A DNA stretch of 64,000 bases from contig NZ_CP133990.1 in NCBI RefSeq assembly GCF_031582905.1, positions 1,364,001-1,428,000 on the forward strand, given 5' to 3'. The stretch comes from Pengzhenrongella sp031582905 (lineage in GTDB: Bacteria > Actinomycetota > Actinomycetes > Actinomycetales > Cellulomonadaceae). A program made the position numbers and the translations under genes. A model generated the notes under the pieces. That model was not told the origin of the DNA. It made no database searches and saw nothing but the letters and a program-made list of their open reading frames with translations. The first letter of the stretch is position 1; every line of letters begins with the position of its first letter. Of this stretch, positions 28,991-38,800 are shown piece after piece.

Positions 28991-30676
28991 TCATCCGTCC
29001 GGGTCGGGTGATCCGCGGTCACCTGGCCACTTCTCCGTCGTGGCGTGGATGGGGCTGCCATGCCGGTCGGTGAAGGCCCAGGTGTTGGTGTCGCGGGTGA
29101 TGGTGATGTTCATGCGGTGGATGAGGTCGTGGTGGTGCCAGCACAGGAGTACTCCGTTGGTGACGCTGGTGGTGCCGTGGTCGCGGGCCCATTGGTCGAC
29201 GTGGTGGGTTTCGCAGAGCACCGGTGGTGCGGTGCAGCCGGGATGCGCGCAGTGTTTGTCGCGGGCGATGATCGCGGCGCGCATGTGCGGGGTGAAGAGT
29301 CGTTTCTCGCGGCCGACATCGAGGATCTGGGAGTCGGCCGAGAAGAGGAACCGGGTGAATCCGCCGTCGCACATGAGCCGGTTCAACGCCGCCCGCGGGA
29401 CGGGGGTCCCGTCGTGGTATTGCGGGATGCTGATCGGGGACTGACCGCTGACCGCGGCGGCGGTGAACAGGTCGTCGGACCCGGGCTGGTGGACCGTCCC
29501 CTCGGCCGCCTCGGCCCCCTCGGTGGCCTCGGCTCGCTCGACGTAGCCGGCCTGCTCGGGTTGCTCGGTCTGCGCGCCGTGTGCGCTCAGCTGGGCGGGG
29601 GCCTCGCCACGGGCCGGCGCCACGACGCCGTCCGTGCCGTCCGTGGAGTGCGCGGTGGACATCTCGGGACCGGGGCCGGCGCTGTCTTCGGCCTGGCCGC
29701 CGTCCGCGCCGGCTCTCGTTCCGTTGGCCGCGGCTGTCGGAGCGGTTGTTGCTGCGCCTGCCCGGGCGTGTGCGGCTGCTTCGGCGTCGGTGATGACGCT
29801 GTAGGGGACCAGGACGCTGACGTGGGGGCGGACTGCGCCGCGGGTGCCGGTCAGGCCGCGGTCGAGGACGACGCGGGCGAGGTCGCCGAGGGCTTGGGCG
29901 CGCCGCTTGGCGGGGGTCCGTTCGTCACCGACCGCGGGAACGGGGGTCACCGCTTCGAGGGCGGCTTTGAGGTACTGGCCGTTGTCGATGGTGAGCAGCC
30001 CGGCCAGGTGGTACCCGTCCGACGTCCGCGACATCGTGAAGTGCTGACGGTCCGCCGCCTCGCGGTACCCGCGGTCATCGGCGTCGGGGTCGGCAGCGGC
30101 AGCCCACCGGCGGGTGAGGATCCGCAACGAGTCCACGGGCCACACCTTCGCCTGCCCGACCAGGAACGCCTCGTTGCACTCGTTCCCCGGGTCGGCGAGG
30201 ACCTCGCGCCGCAGCGGGGTGGTGGGGGCGATGGTCCCGATCAGCTGGACCTGCTCGTGGGTGATCACCCCGGCCACGCCGGCCGCCGCGGTCGCGGGCA
30301 GATGGTCACGCAGTGCCCGGCCCAGGCGCACCTGGGCGTGTGCGGTCCGCACCGAGACCCGGTGCCGGGCGGCGACCCACCTCGGGAACGACCGTGCCCC
30401 GCCCAGGGCCCACAGCCCGTCGGCCTCGATGACCGGCAGCATCCGGGCGCCGACCACCCCGAGGCGGCTGACCACGGACGCCGCTGCAGCAGCGATCACC
30501 GCGGCCTGGGCACCGTCCAGGCCGGTGGTGTCCACCCCGGCCACCGCGTCGGTCGCGGACAGCAACGCACCCACCGCCGCGGCGACGTCGGGCGGCAAGG
30601 CGGAAAGGTCAGGTGACGACCCGCGCGAGATTCCCGAAGGGGTGGGCGTGACGTCGTCGGAATCCACCACACCCAC
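28991..30676 (-). CDS. DUF222/13E12-family HNH endonuclease-like protein
   Basis: 561 residues, intact. The N-terminal DUF222 domain spans about residues 40-300 (ARSFPRWVAARHRVSVRTAH, DNGQYLKAALEAV). A variable Glu/Ala-rich linker follows, about 310-400. The C-terminal HNH nuclease motif has CAHPGC, CETHHVDQW and NGVLLCWHHHDLIH. GTG start at 30676. Unlike the related gene at 46587 I see no SOS box in its upstream region. The family is common and multicopy in actinobacteria; proposed roles are DNA damage or mobile-DNA related and unproven. Confidence 0.9.
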   Translation of the reverse strand: MGVVDSDDVTPTPSGISRGSSPDLSALPPDVAAAVGALLSATDAVAGVDTTGLDGAQAAVIAAAAASVVSRLGVVGARMLPVIEADGLWALGGARSFPRWVAARHRVSVRTAHAQVRLGRALRDHLPATAAAGVAGVITHEQVQLIGTIAPTTPLRREVLADPGNECNEAFLVGQAKVWPVDSLRILTRRWAAAADPDADDRGYREAADRQHFTMSRTSDGYHLAGLLTIDNGQYLKAALEAVTPVPAVGDERTPAKRRAQALGDLARVVLDRGLTGTRGAVRPHVSVLVPYSVITDAEAAAHARAGAATTAPTAAANGTRAGADGGQAEDSAGPGPEMSTAHSTDGTDGVVAPARGEAPAQLSAHGAQTEQPEQAGYVERAEATEGAEAAEGTVHQPGSDDLFTAAAVSGQSPISIPQYHDGTPVPRAALNRLMCDGGFTRFLFSADSQILDVGREKRLFTPHMRAAIIARDKHCAHPGCTAPPVLCETHHVDQWARDHGTTSVTNGVLLCWHHHDLIHRMNITITRDTNTWAFTDRHGSPIHATTEKWPGDRGSPDPDG

Positions 30677-30945
30677 CTCCCCGCCGGACGGTCGCGGCGC
30701 CCTCGTCGCTGTTCCTTGTCTTTCTCAGACCATGCTAGGACGAGCCACTGACAAGGCCGACGAGGCGCCGGAGTGCTGTGGACGGCACTGCGAGAAGAAT
30801 GGCTGTGGTCTGCCAGCACGTGCGATATGAGAACTGAAGTGGGGTTGACCCTTGGAGCGTGAGTGTGTCTTTGCCTGATCCGTACCGGAAGAATGGTGGG
30901 GCGGTGAAGTCACGCGTTCCCAAGGACGCGGCGAGGTGCCAGCCC

Positions 30946-31380
30946 TCAATCAGCCAGGTGCTCGAGTCGGCGCCGTTGGCCCTGGAGGTAGGGCCGAGCC
31001 CGCCGCTGGCCACCCCGGGCCGCGATGGCGTCGTCCAGACGCGACAGCGTCGTCGCCAGCCGCCCGGCATCCGCTGCCCACCCACGACGCCGGCATTCCT
31101 CCATCCAGTCGACCGGCGCCAGGTGCCCCCGCTGCGCGTTGCACCGGCGGCACGCCGCCACCTCGTTCTCCCGCCACGACGGCCCACCCTTGACCCGGGG
31201 GACGAGGTGGTCGGTCGTCGGCGGTACCAGCGACGAGAACTCCCGACCACACCAGAAGCACCGCCCCTGCTGCTCGTCGACGGCAGCGCGCAGGCGCTCG
31301 ACCCGCGATGACGACCCCGGCGGGGGCGGCGACGCCGGGCCGGGCGTGACCCGGGCGGTGGCGCGGCGGGACGGTGCCAT
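30946..31380 (-). CDS. Small HNH endonuclease
   Basis: 144 residues. The complete HNH core is CFWCGREF (first Cys pair), then TTDHLVPRVKGG, then NEVAACRRCNAQRG (second Cys pair). This is a classic McrA/5-mCpG-type stand-alone nuclease fold. Flanks are Arg/Ala-rich. The ATG at 31380 (MAPSRRATARV) is the only sensible start. It is divergent from the DUF72 gene by about 90 bp. No toxin, methylase or phage gene is adjacent, so the target is unclear. Confidence 0.85.
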   Translation of the reverse strand: MAPSRRATARVTPGPASPPPPGSSSRVERLRAAVDEQQGRCFWCGREFSSLVPPTTDHLVPRVKGGPSWRENEVAACRRCNAQRGHLAPVDWMEECRRRGWAADAGRLATTLSRLDDAIAARGGQRRARPYLQGQRRRLEHLAD

Positions 31381-31470
31381 GGGCCCATCCTGCGGCCGAC
31401 GTCGAGCACCGGCACCACGGCAGCGACCCACCCCGACGAGGCTGTCGGTGGCGGATGGGAGAGTCACGTC

Positions 31471-32199
31471 GTGACGATCCACATCGGCACGTCGGGGTGG
31501 AGCTACGACCACTGGCACGGGGAGCTCTACCCGCACGGGTCTCCGCCGCGGGACAGGCTCGGGCACTACGTGCGTCGCTTCGCCACCGCCGAGCTCAACG
31601 CGAGCTTCTACCGGTGGCCTCGGGACGCGAGCTTCGCTCGCTGGCGCCGAACGCTGCCCCCGGGGTTCGCTCTGTCGGTCAAGGCGCCGCGCGGGCTGAC
31701 CCACGGCAGACGCCTCTTCGGCCCGGAGGTGTGGCTGGACCGGATCGCCTCCGGATGGCACGAGCTGGGGGACAAGCGGGCAGTCCTGCTCGTCCAGCTC
31801 CCGCCGACGCTCGCCCGTGACGACGCCCGGCTCGACTACTTCCTCGCGCGGGTCCCGTGGTGGATGCGCGTCGCCGTCGAGCTCCGCCATCCCAGCTGGG
31901 ACCACGACGACGTGCTGCACATCCTCGAGCGCCGCGGTGCCGCGCTGTGCGTGATGAGCGGCGCACACCTGCCGTGCCGCCTCCGTGCGACGGCGCCGTT
32001 CGTCTACGTGCGGTTGCACGGACCGGACCGGCAGCACCTGTACGCCGGGTCGTACTCCGACGACGACCTGCGGTGGTGGGCCGATCGCCTGCGGGAGTGG
32101 GAGGGCGCGGGGCACGAGGTGTTCGCCTACTTCAACAACGACGGCGACGCGAACGCCGTACGCAACGCGTCGACGCTCCGGTGGCTCGTGGGGCAGTGA
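31471..32199 (+). CDS. DUF72 (YecE-like) protein
   Basis: 242-residue soluble TIM-barrel-like protein of unknown function. Markers: IGTSGWSYDHWHGELYP at the N-terminus, ELNASFYRWP, FALSVKAPRGLTH, VAVELRHPSW, and the C-terminal VYVRLHGP plus EVFAYFNNDGDANAVRNA. GTG start. No frame break. Neighbours give no functional hint. Confidence 0.92.
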   Translation: MTIHIGTSGWSYDHWHGELYPHGSPPRDRLGHYVRRFATAELNASFYRWPRDASFARWRRTLPPGFALSVKAPRGLTHGRRLFGPEVWLDRIASGWHELGDKRAVLLVQLPPTLARDDARLDYFLARVPWWMRVAVELRHPSWDHDDVLHILERRGAALCVMSGAHLPCRLRATAPFVYVRLHGPDRQHLYAGSYSDDDLRWWADRLREWEGAGHEVFAYFNNDGDANAVRNASTLRWLVGQ

Positions 32200-32211
32200 G
32201 GTGCGAAGCCG

Positions 32212-32238
32212 ATCTGTCGACTCTGTCGACCCTGTCGA
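32212..32238. repeat. 9-bp tandem repeat, three copies
   Basis: Three near-identical CTGTCGAC-containing units, just after the DUF72 stop; each contains the palindrome GTCGAC. Short and of no clear function. Confidence 0.6.
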
Positions 32239-32298
32239 CGGCATGACCATCGGTCGGCCGGGGCCGTACCCGAAACGATTCGATGGCAGGATCCTCGC

Positions 32299-33648
32299 GT
32301 GCCGATCGAGAACTCCACCGAGCCGCGAGTGGGTGGTCACGTCGCCGCGACGCGATCCGCGTCGTCCGCGTCGTCCGCGTCGTCTGCGCCGTCCGCGTCG
32401 TCCGAGCCCCCGCCCCGTCCGTGCCGTCGAGTGCGCCGCGTGGCCGGTATGTCGGCCTGGTCGTCCTCCTCGGCGCGCTGGCCTTCCTCCCTGCCGCGAC
32501 CACGGACATGTACCTGCCGTCGTTGCCGGACGTCGCCCGCGACCTCTCGACCACGGCCGCCGCCGCCCAGCTGACGATCAGCGCCGTCCTCATCGGCGGG
32601 GCGCTCAGCCAGCTGTTCATGGGCCCGCTGTCCGACCGCTTCGGTCGCCGACGGCCCGCCGGTCCTCGGGCTCGGCGCCTACGTCGTCGTCGCGCTGCTG
32701 TGCGTCGTCGCCGGGTCGATCGGCCAGCTGCTCGCCCTGCGGGTGCTTCAGGGCGTCGTCGGGGCGGCCGCGTCCGTCGTGGCGATGGCCGTCATCGGCG
32801 ACCGGTACAGCGGCGCGGAGGCCGCCCGCCTCATGTCCCGCCTGTGGATCGCGATCGCCGTCGCACCGATCCTCGCGCCGCTCGCGGGTACCGCCATCGC
32901 CGAGCAGTGGGGCTGGCGCGCCGTCTTCACCGTGCTGGCCGTGATGGGCGCCCTCCTCGCGGTCGCCGTCGCCCGTGCGCTGCCCGAGACGCTCCCGCCC
33001 GAGCGGCGGATCGCGCGCGGCGCCGCGGCGTCGCTCGGCGGGTACGGGCGCCTCCTGCGCGACCGCCAGTTCGTCGCCCTCGCGGTGCTGCCCGGGCTCG
33101 GGCTCGCGGTGATCATGAGCTACGTGACCGGCTCGCCGTTCGTCTTCCAGGGCGAGTACGGGCTCAGCGCGCGGGAGTTCGCCGTCGTGTTCGGGTTGGG
33201 TGCGACGTCGATGATGGTCGGCTCGCAGCTCAACGCGACCCTCGTGCGCCGGGTCGGCCCGGTCCGCCTCCTGCGGGCCGGCCTGCCTGCCACCGCGGTC
33301 AGCACCGCCGTCCTGGTGGTCGTCGCCGCGACCCACGCCGGCGGCGTCGTCGGGCTGATCGTGCCGCTGTGGTTCACGGTCGCCCTGCTGGCCTCGGTGA
33401 TCTCCAACGCGTCGGCGCTCGCGCTGTCGCGACACCCCGAGCGCTCCGGCACCGCGGCGGCCGTCATCGGCTTCCTCCAGGGTGCGCTCGGTGGTGCGGT
33501 GAGTCCGCTGGTCGGCGTCCTGGGCGGCACCGGCGTCGCGATGGCTGCGGTCATGCTCGGCGCCGCGACCGCCGGTTTCGTCGTCCTCGCGGTCGGCACC
33601 TCGGCGTACCACCGGGACGGCGAGCTCGAGCCCAGCAGCGTCGCCTGA
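32299..33648 (+). CDS. Bcr/CflA-type MFS drug efflux transporter, frameshifted twice
   Basis: 12-helix efflux pump of about 450 residues. GTG start (VPIENSTEPRVGG), then a Ser/Ala repeat tail encoded by a CGCGTCGTC array at about 32349-32405. The frame changes near 32420 (net loss of one) to YVGLVVLLGALAFLPAATTD, the family's first helix with the conserved TDMYLPSLP. Motif A is MGPLSDRFGRR. A second change near 32660 (net +1 or -2) leads to VLGLGAYVVVALLC and the rest of the protein to 33648. The original protein is recovered only by joining the three segments. No neighbouring regulator. Confidence 0.85.
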
Positions 33649-33683
33649 GGTCGTCGGGCCGACACCGCACACCCGCACGCACG

Positions 33684-33731
33684 ACGACGACGACGCCCGC
33701 CCCGCACCGAGCGGGACGGGCGTCGTCGTGC
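33684..33731. terminator. Bidirectional hairpin between MFS gene and xylanase gene
   Basis: The right arm GCGGGACGGGCGTCGTCGTGC (33711-33731) pairs with the left arm ending CGACGCCCGCCCCGC over about 20 bp with one mismatch, loop about 5 bases. It lies between convergent genes. The right arm is duplicated just downstream. Confidence 0.8.
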
Positions 33732-33754
33732 ACGGGACGGGCGTCGTCGTGCAG
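33713..33754. repeat. 21-bp direct tandem repeat, two copies
   Basis: Units at 33713-33733 and 33734-33754 differ only at the last base. The first forms the right arm of the terminator, so the second can act as a competing arm. A further 8-bp GCTCGTCA triplet repeat (33791-33814) runs into the stop codon of the next gene. Confidence 0.85.
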
Positions 33755-33811
33755 GCGGCGGCCGACCAGCCGACGGCCGACCAGCCGACAGCTCGTCAGC
33801 TCGTCAGCTCG

Positions 33812-35065
33812 TCAGCTCAGCGTGACCTCGGCCGCCGTCTCGCCCGCGGCGTCGAGCGTGAAGGCCGCCGTCGTGCCGCCGGCGGTGACCCGGTAGTCGC
33901 CGAGGAACCCGCGCACCGGCACCCGGCCCTGCGCGTCGGTGTGCAGCGTGGTGGGCGCGAGCCACCACTCGCCCTTCACCACGTCGCGCAGCGCCTCGTA
34001 CGAGGGCTTCGGCGAGCCGTCCGCCCGCACGAAGCCGACCGGGGCGCCCAGCCACGCGCCCTCGTCGGACAGGCCCCAGTACGTGATCGCCTGCACCGAC
34101 GGGTGCGACACCAGGGTCCGGTAGTGCCGGACCATCTCGTCGGCCTGCCGGGCCTCGCCCTCGGGCGTGCTGGGCCAGGACGGGATCTGGTAGTCGTTGA
34201 GGTCCTTGATCTCCGGCGGCATGAGGTGCCCGGACAGCAGGGTGCTCTCGGTGAAGTGGATGGGCAGGCCGTACCGGGAGAACCGCTCGAGGACGCGGAG
34301 CGTCTTCTCCTCGCCCCAGTAGCCCTGGTGCATGTGGCTCTGCAGGCCCAGGGCGTCGATCTGGATGCCGGCTTCGAGGACGCCCTCGATGAGGCACTCG
34401 TAGGCGCTGGACATGTCGAAGTCGTTGAGCAGCAGGGTCGCGTTCGGGTTGGCTGCGCGGGCCTCCTCGAAGGCCATCCGGATCATCGCGATGCGGCCCT
34501 TGTCCAGGGCGAGCTTGGTGATGCCGTTCATCCGCTCCTCGTTGGTGAAGACCGGCATGATCACGACCTCGTTGATCGCGTCCCAGACGTCGACGACTCC
34601 GCGGAAGTCCGTCACGTCGCGCTGGATGCGCGCGCGCTGGGCGGCCTCGATCTCCTCGACCGACAGGTCCCGCAGCCAGTCCGCGGCCACGGTGTGCCAG
34701 ACCAGCGGGTGCCCCTTGACCAGGACGCCGTGCTCGGCGAACCACTGCGCCGTCCGCAGCAGGCGCGCGGTGTCCGGCTTGCCGCGCTCGGGCTCGAAGC
34801 CGCCCCAGTAGAACGGCAGCGTCGTGGCGTTGAACAGGTCGAAGTACAGCTCCGCCAGCCGCTCGCCGAGCTCGGGACCCGCGCCGCCGAAGGGGCTGTC
34901 CGGCGTCGCCGTCGTCTCGCCGTTGGCGTAGCCGATGAAGTCGAACCCGATGTTGCCGAACGCGAACGCGTGCCGGGTCTGCTCGACGACGACCTCGGTG
35001 TCCGCGAGCGGGGCGCCGTCGGGCCGGCGCAGCGTGACCGTCGCCTGCGCGATGCGGTGCTGCAT
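33812..35065 (-). CDS. Cytosolic GH10 endo-1,4-beta-xylanase, probable 5' frameshift
   Basis: 417 residues in the open frame, with no signal peptide, so it probably acts inside the cell on imported xylo-oligosaccharides. The acid/base Glu166 is in WDAINEV and the nucleophile Glu273 in HFTEST; the -1/-2 subsite region is VKGHPLVWHT. After the barrel a C-terminal extension follows (GRVPVRGFLGDYRVTAGG). The ATG at 35065 has no ribosome site. A better start is the ATG at 35097, with GAGGAG six bases upstream (MIATP-), one frame away; a single missing C near 35080 would join them. It follows the esterase gene by about 43 bp in one operon. Confidence 0.92.
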   Translation of the reverse strand: MQHRIAQATVTLRRPDGAPLADTEVVVEQTRHAFAFGNIGFDFIGYANGETTATPDSPFGGAGPELGERLAELYFDLFNATTLPFYWGGFEPERGKPDTARLLRTAQWFAEHGVLVKGHPLVWHTVAADWLRDLSVEEIEAAQRARIQRDVTDFRGVVDVWDAINEVVIMPVFTNEERMNGITKLALDKGRIAMIRMAFEEARAANPNATLLLNDFDMSSAYECLIEGVLEAGIQIDALGLQSHMHQGYWGEEKTLRVLERFSRYGLPIHFTESTLLSGHLMPPEIKDLNDYQIPSWPSTPEGEARQADEMVRHYRTLVSHPSVQAITYWGLSDEGAWLGAPVGFVRADGSPKPSYEALRDVVKGEWWLAPTTLHTDAQGRVPVRGFLGDYRVTAGGTTAAFTLDAAGETAAEVTLS

Positions 35066-35139
35066 GGTCGGGTCGGGGGTGGGGGTGTGGCGATCATCGG
35101 GTCTCCTCGTCGAGGGATGGTGGGCGAGTCGGGTTCGGG

Positions 35140-36130
35140 TCAGGTGGCGGGGGAGCCCGTGACGGGTCGGCCGGCGAGGACGCCGTCGAGGAAGGCCATG
35201 GCCTCCTCGTCGTCCACGACGGCGCCCGCCTCGTGCCCGTTGAAGGGCCACACCCGCATCTGCGCCGGGGCGGCGTAGACGTTGTGCGCGGCGAACACGG
35301 TCGACGGCGGCACGATGGCGTCCATGAGCGCGGCGGAGAAGTACGCCGGCGCCGTGGCGCGACGTGCGAACGCGACGCCGTCGATGTAGCCGAGCGTGCG
35401 CAGGACGACGTCGACCTTCTCGCGGTGGATGGCGAGGTAGTCGGCGACCTCGCGGAACGGGTAGGCGTCGGTGATCGTGATCGCCCGCGCGATGTCGCAC
35501 AGGAAGGGCACGTAGGCGACGACGGCGGCGAGGTCCGGCACGAGACCGCCGACGGCGAGCGCGGTGGCACCCCTGGCTGCCGCCCAGGACGGCGACCCGC
35601 TCGGGGTCCACGCCCGGCAGACGCCGGGCGGCGTCGACGGCACGGACGCCGTCGATGAACAGGCGCCGGTAGTAGTACTGCTCGGGGTCCGTGATGCCCT
35701 TGGTCATCACGCCGCGCTGCTGCGGTCCGGAGCCCCACGCGTCCGGGGTCTCGCCTCGGCTCCATCCGGAGCCCTGGCCGCGGGTGTCCATCTGCAGGTG
35801 CGCGTAGCCGGCCGACGCCCACAGCAGGTTCTCCAGGTGGTGACCCCGACCGCCGCCGTAGCCGACGTACTGCACGACGACCGGCAGCGGCTCGGTCGTG
35901 CCCGCCGGGCGGCGGTACCAGGCCCGGACGGGCTCGCCGTCGAACCCGGGGAAGGTGACGTCGTGGACCTCGACCGTGCTCAGCGGCCCCGGGACGCGCT
36001 CGAGCGTCGGCGCGGCGTCGTGCCGACGTGCCGCGGCCAGCGTTCGGGCCCAGAACTCGTCGAAGTCGGGCGGCTCGACGGCGTCCGAGGTGTGCTGCCA
36101 CAAACGGTCCTGGGGCATGTCGGTGTACAT
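35140..36130 (-). CDS. Acetyl-xylan esterase / cephalosporin-C deacetylase (CE7), frameshifted
   Basis: Removes acetyl groups from xylo-oligosaccharides (AXE1 family, about 330 residues). Markers: DFDEFWARTLAAARRHDA, the CE7 RGQGSGWSRGETPDAWG segment (RGQ motif), nucleophile GGSQGG, acid in MDAIVPPSTVFAA and His in NGHEAGAV. The frame changes near 35570 in a G run (net +1 or -2), splitting the nucleophile motif from the rest. No signal peptide, so the protein is cytosolic. ATG at 36130 with GAGGAG just upstream. It is upstream partner of the cytosolic GH10 gene. Confidence 0.9.
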
Positions 36131-36167
36131 CGGTCTCCTCGCGGCGGTGCGGGTCGGGTCGGTTGGG

Positions 36168-36225
36168 GGACGACGGGAACGGGACGACGGGAACGGGACG
36201 ACGGGAACGGGGGACGACGGGGACG
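36168..36225. repeat. 14-bp tandem repeat, about three and a half copies
   Basis: GGGACGACGGGAAC-type units at 36168, 36182 and 36196, then a degenerate fourth, in the 217-bp gap between the esterase and the LacI gene. Same 14-bp period as the array at 3859 but different sequence. Confidence 0.75.
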
Positions 36226-36347
36226 GCGCCTGGCGGGCGCGCTGAGGGCGGACGCCACGCGCGGTCGGAGCGAACCGGCGAGCCGCGCCCCGGCGGGCGC
36301 GAGCGCGCACGGGCGCGCACGGGCGCGGCCGCCGGGTGCCGGACGGG

Positions 36348-37376
36348 CTACAGCGCCCGCGTCGAGCCGCGCTCGACGAGCGCGGTGGGGAGCCGCACGT
36401 GCGTGCTGCACCCGTCCGTGCTCGCCATGAGCCGGATGAGCAGGTCGACGGCCCGCGACCCCATCTCCTGCATCGGCTGGTTGACCGTGGTCAGCGGCGG
36501 GTCAGTCAGCGCGGACTCGGGCACGTTGTCGAAGCCGACGACGGACAGGTCCTGCGGCACGGACAGCCCGAGCTCGCGCGCGACGTCCATCGTGCCGAGC
36601 GCGGACAGGTCGTTGGCCGCGAAGATCGCCGTCGGCGGCTCGGGCAGGGACAGCAGCTCGCGCGCCGGACCGACCGCGAGGTGGCGCTGGTAGCCGCCGA
36701 CGCGCATGAGCGCGGGGTCGGCCGTGAGCCCGGCGCGCTCGTGGGCGGCCCGGTACCCCTGCTCGCGGAGCCGGGCCGACTCCAGGTCGGGGCGCCCACC
36801 GAGGAAGCCGATGCGGCGGTGGCCGAGGCGGAGCAGGTGCTCGGTGGCCAGCAGCGCGCCGGCGAAGTTGTCGGCGTCGACGGTCGGCATGTCGGCCGGG
36901 CCGGCGTGCGGGTCGATGGCGACCACGGGCACCGAGCCGCCGGTGCTCACCACGGTGGGGGTCACGAGGATGGCGCCGTCGATCAGCGTGCCGCTGAGGC
37001 GGGACAGGTAGCGGCGCTCCCAGCCGACGTCCTCACCGGCCCGCCCGCCGCCCGAGTAGGCGAGCAGCTCGTAGCCCGACCCGGTGATCGCGTGCGACGT
37101 GCCCTTGAGGATCTCCGTGCTGAACGGCTCGAACTCGGCCACCAGGATGCCGATGACGTTCGTCCGGTGGCTGCGCAGGCTGCGGGCGACGAGACTCGAC
37201 TCGTAGCCGAGCTCGTCGATGACCTGCTGCACCCGCTCGGTCGTCCGGGCCGCGACACCGTAGCGGCCGTTGATCACCTTGGACACCGTCGCGACCGACA
37301 CGCCCGCCGTACGGGCGACATCGGTGATGGTGACCCGTCGGTAGGCGGGCGCCGGCAGGGAGTGAAGGTCGGTCAC
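36348..37376 (-). CDS. LacI-family regulator of the xylo-oligosaccharide genes
   Basis: 342 residues, intact. Helix-turn-helix VTITDVARTAGVSVATVSKV, hinge helix TERVQQVIDELGYESSLVAR, then a periplasmic-binding-protein-like effector domain (VIGILVAEFEPFSTEIL, VVAIDPHAGPADMPTVDADN). ATG at 37376. Divergent from the importer, with operator-like sites in the gap. By position it should repress the importer and glycosidase genes and release them on binding a xylo-oligosaccharide, but the effector is inferred. Confidence 0.92.
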   Translation of the reverse strand: MTDLHSLPAPAYRRVTITDVARTAGVSVATVSKVINGRYGVAARTTERVQQVIDELGYESSLVARSLRSHRTNVIGILVAEFEPFSTEILKGTSHAITGSGYELLAYSGGGRAGEDVGWERRYLSRLSGTLIDGAILVTPTVVSTGGSVPVVAIDPHAGPADMPTVDADNFAGALLATEHLLRLGHRRIGFLGGRPDLESARLREQGYRAAHERAGLTADPALMRVGGYQRHLAVGPARELLSLPEPPTAIFAANDLSALGTMDVARELGLSVPQDLSVVGFDNVPESALTDPPLTTVNQPMQEMGSRAVDLLIRLMASTDGCSTHVRLPTALVERGSTRAL

Positions 37377-37395
37377 GGTGCCGACCCTATCGCTA

Positions 37396-37446
37396 CGAAA
37401 ACGTTATCGACATCGATTGACAACGTCGTAAACCGCCCCGTAACTT
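37396..37446 (+). promoter_or_regulatory. Promoter with LacI-type operator before the importer
   Basis: TTGACA at 37417-37422 and TAACTT at 37441-37446, 18 bp apart, form a good sigma70-type promoter. CGAAAACGTTATCG (37396-37409) just upstream contains the AACGTT core of LacI operators, and CAACGTCG lies inside the spacer. Confidence 0.7.
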
Positions 37447-37489
37447 CGCTGCGCACCGTCAGTCGACGAAGACACCGAAGGGTTCCACG

Positions 37490-38791
37490 ATGATGAGGAA
37501 GACACGAGGCGCGGCCATCGCCGCGTTCGGGATGAGCATCGCCATGCTCGCTGCCGGCTGTTCCGGTGGCGACGAGTCGGGCGGTTCCGCGGAGGAGGGC
37601 GGCGACGTCTCGCTCACCATGTGGCACAACTCGACCACCGGCCCGGGTGCCGCGTACTGGGACGAGACCGCGGCAGCCTTCGAGGCCGCGAACCCCGGCG
37701 TGACGATCGACATCCAGGCCGTCCAGAACGAGGACATGGACGGCAAGCTGCAGACCGCGCTGAACTCGGGCGACTCGCCCGACATCTTCATGGCCCGCGG
37801 TGGCGGCAAGCTGGCCGACGTCGTCGAGGCCAACCAGATCATGGACCTCACCGACCTGATCACCGACGAGACCCGTGCCGCGGTCGGCGAGGGTGCCCTG
37901 CAGGCGTTCTCGATCGACGGCAAGGTCTACGGCATGCCGACCGCCGTGCTCCCGGGCGGGTTCTACTACACCGAAGAGGTCTTCGAGAAGGCCGGCATCA
38001 CCGAGACGCCGGAGACGTTCGAGGAGCTCACGGCGGCCACCGAGGCGCTCAAGGCCGCCGGGATCGCCCCCGTCGCGCTCGGCGCCAAGGACGCCTGGCC
38101 CGCCGCGCACTGGTACTACTTCTTCGCCATCCGCGAGTGCTCGGAGGAGGTCGTCTCCACGATCGCCGAGACGATGGACTTCTCCGACGAGTGCTGGCTG
38201 CGTGCCGGTCAGGACCTCGAGGAGTTCGCGGCGACCGAGCCCTTCAACGACGGCTTCCTCACGACGCCGGCGCAGCAGGCCGCCAACTCGTCGGCCGGCC
38301 TCATCGCCAACAAGCAGGCCGGCATGGAGCTCATGGGTGCCTGGAACCCGGGCGTCATCGCCGACCTCACGCCGGAGAAGCAGCCGCTCGAGGACCTGGG
38401 CTGGTTCCCGTTCCCGTCGGTCGAGGGTGGCGAGGGTGACCCCGCCGCGATGATGGGTGGCGTCGACGGCTACTCGTGCCACGTCGACTCGCCCGCCGAG
38501 TGCGCCGACTTCCTGAACTTCTTCATGCAGCAGGAGTACCAGGAGGCCTACGCCGAGGCGTTCGTGACGCTGCCGGCCAGCCAGGACGCCCAGGCCGTCG
38601 TCACCGACCCGGCGCTCCAGGAGATCCTCGCCGCGTACAACGAGGCTCCGTACGTCACGGTGTGGCTGGACACGCTGTTCGGCCAGAACGTCGGCAACGC
38701 GCTCAACGGCGCGGTCGTCGAGATGCTGGCCGGCGACGGCGATGCCGAGAGCATCGTCACCGCCATGACCGACGCCGCAGCGCGCGGCTAG
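37490..38791 (+). CDS. Sugar ABC transporter substrate-binding lipoprotein
   Basis: 433-residue family-1 binding protein; context suggests xylo-oligosaccharides. Lipobox LAAGCSG after a signal peptide MRKTRGAAIAAFGMSIAML. Mature part: MWHNSTTGPGAAYWDETAAAFEAANPGV, then MARGGGKLADVVEANQIMDL, ALGAKDAWPAAHWYYF. No frame break. ATG at 37490 (or 37493). Followed 9 bp later by the first permease. No ATPase gene in the cluster. Confidence 0.93.
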   Translation: MMRKTRGAAIAAFGMSIAMLAAGCSGGDESGGSAEEGGDVSLTMWHNSTTGPGAAYWDETAAAFEAANPGVTIDIQAVQNEDMDGKLQTALNSGDSPDIFMARGGGKLADVVEANQIMDLTDLITDETRAAVGEGALQAFSIDGKVYGMPTAVLPGGFYYTEEVFEKAGITETPETFEELTAATEALKAAGIAPVALGAKDAWPAAHWYYFFAIRECSEEVVSTIAETMDFSDECWLRAGQDLEEFAATEPFNDGFLTTPAQQAANSSAGLIANKQAGMELMGAWNPGVIADLTPEKQPLEDLGWFPFPSVEGGEGDPAAMMGGVDGYSCHVDSPAECADFLNFFMQQEYQEAYAEAFVTLPASQDAQAVVTDPALQEILAAYNEAPYVTVWLDTLFGQNVGNALNGAVVEMLAGDGDAESIVTAMTDAAARG

Positions 38792-38800
38792 TCGGCGACC

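Noticed and set aside
30677..30945. Possible IS remnant in a lower-GC gap between the two HNH genes
   Set aside because: The stretch is less GC-rich than its surroundings, but I find no inverted repeats, target duplication or transposase fragment.
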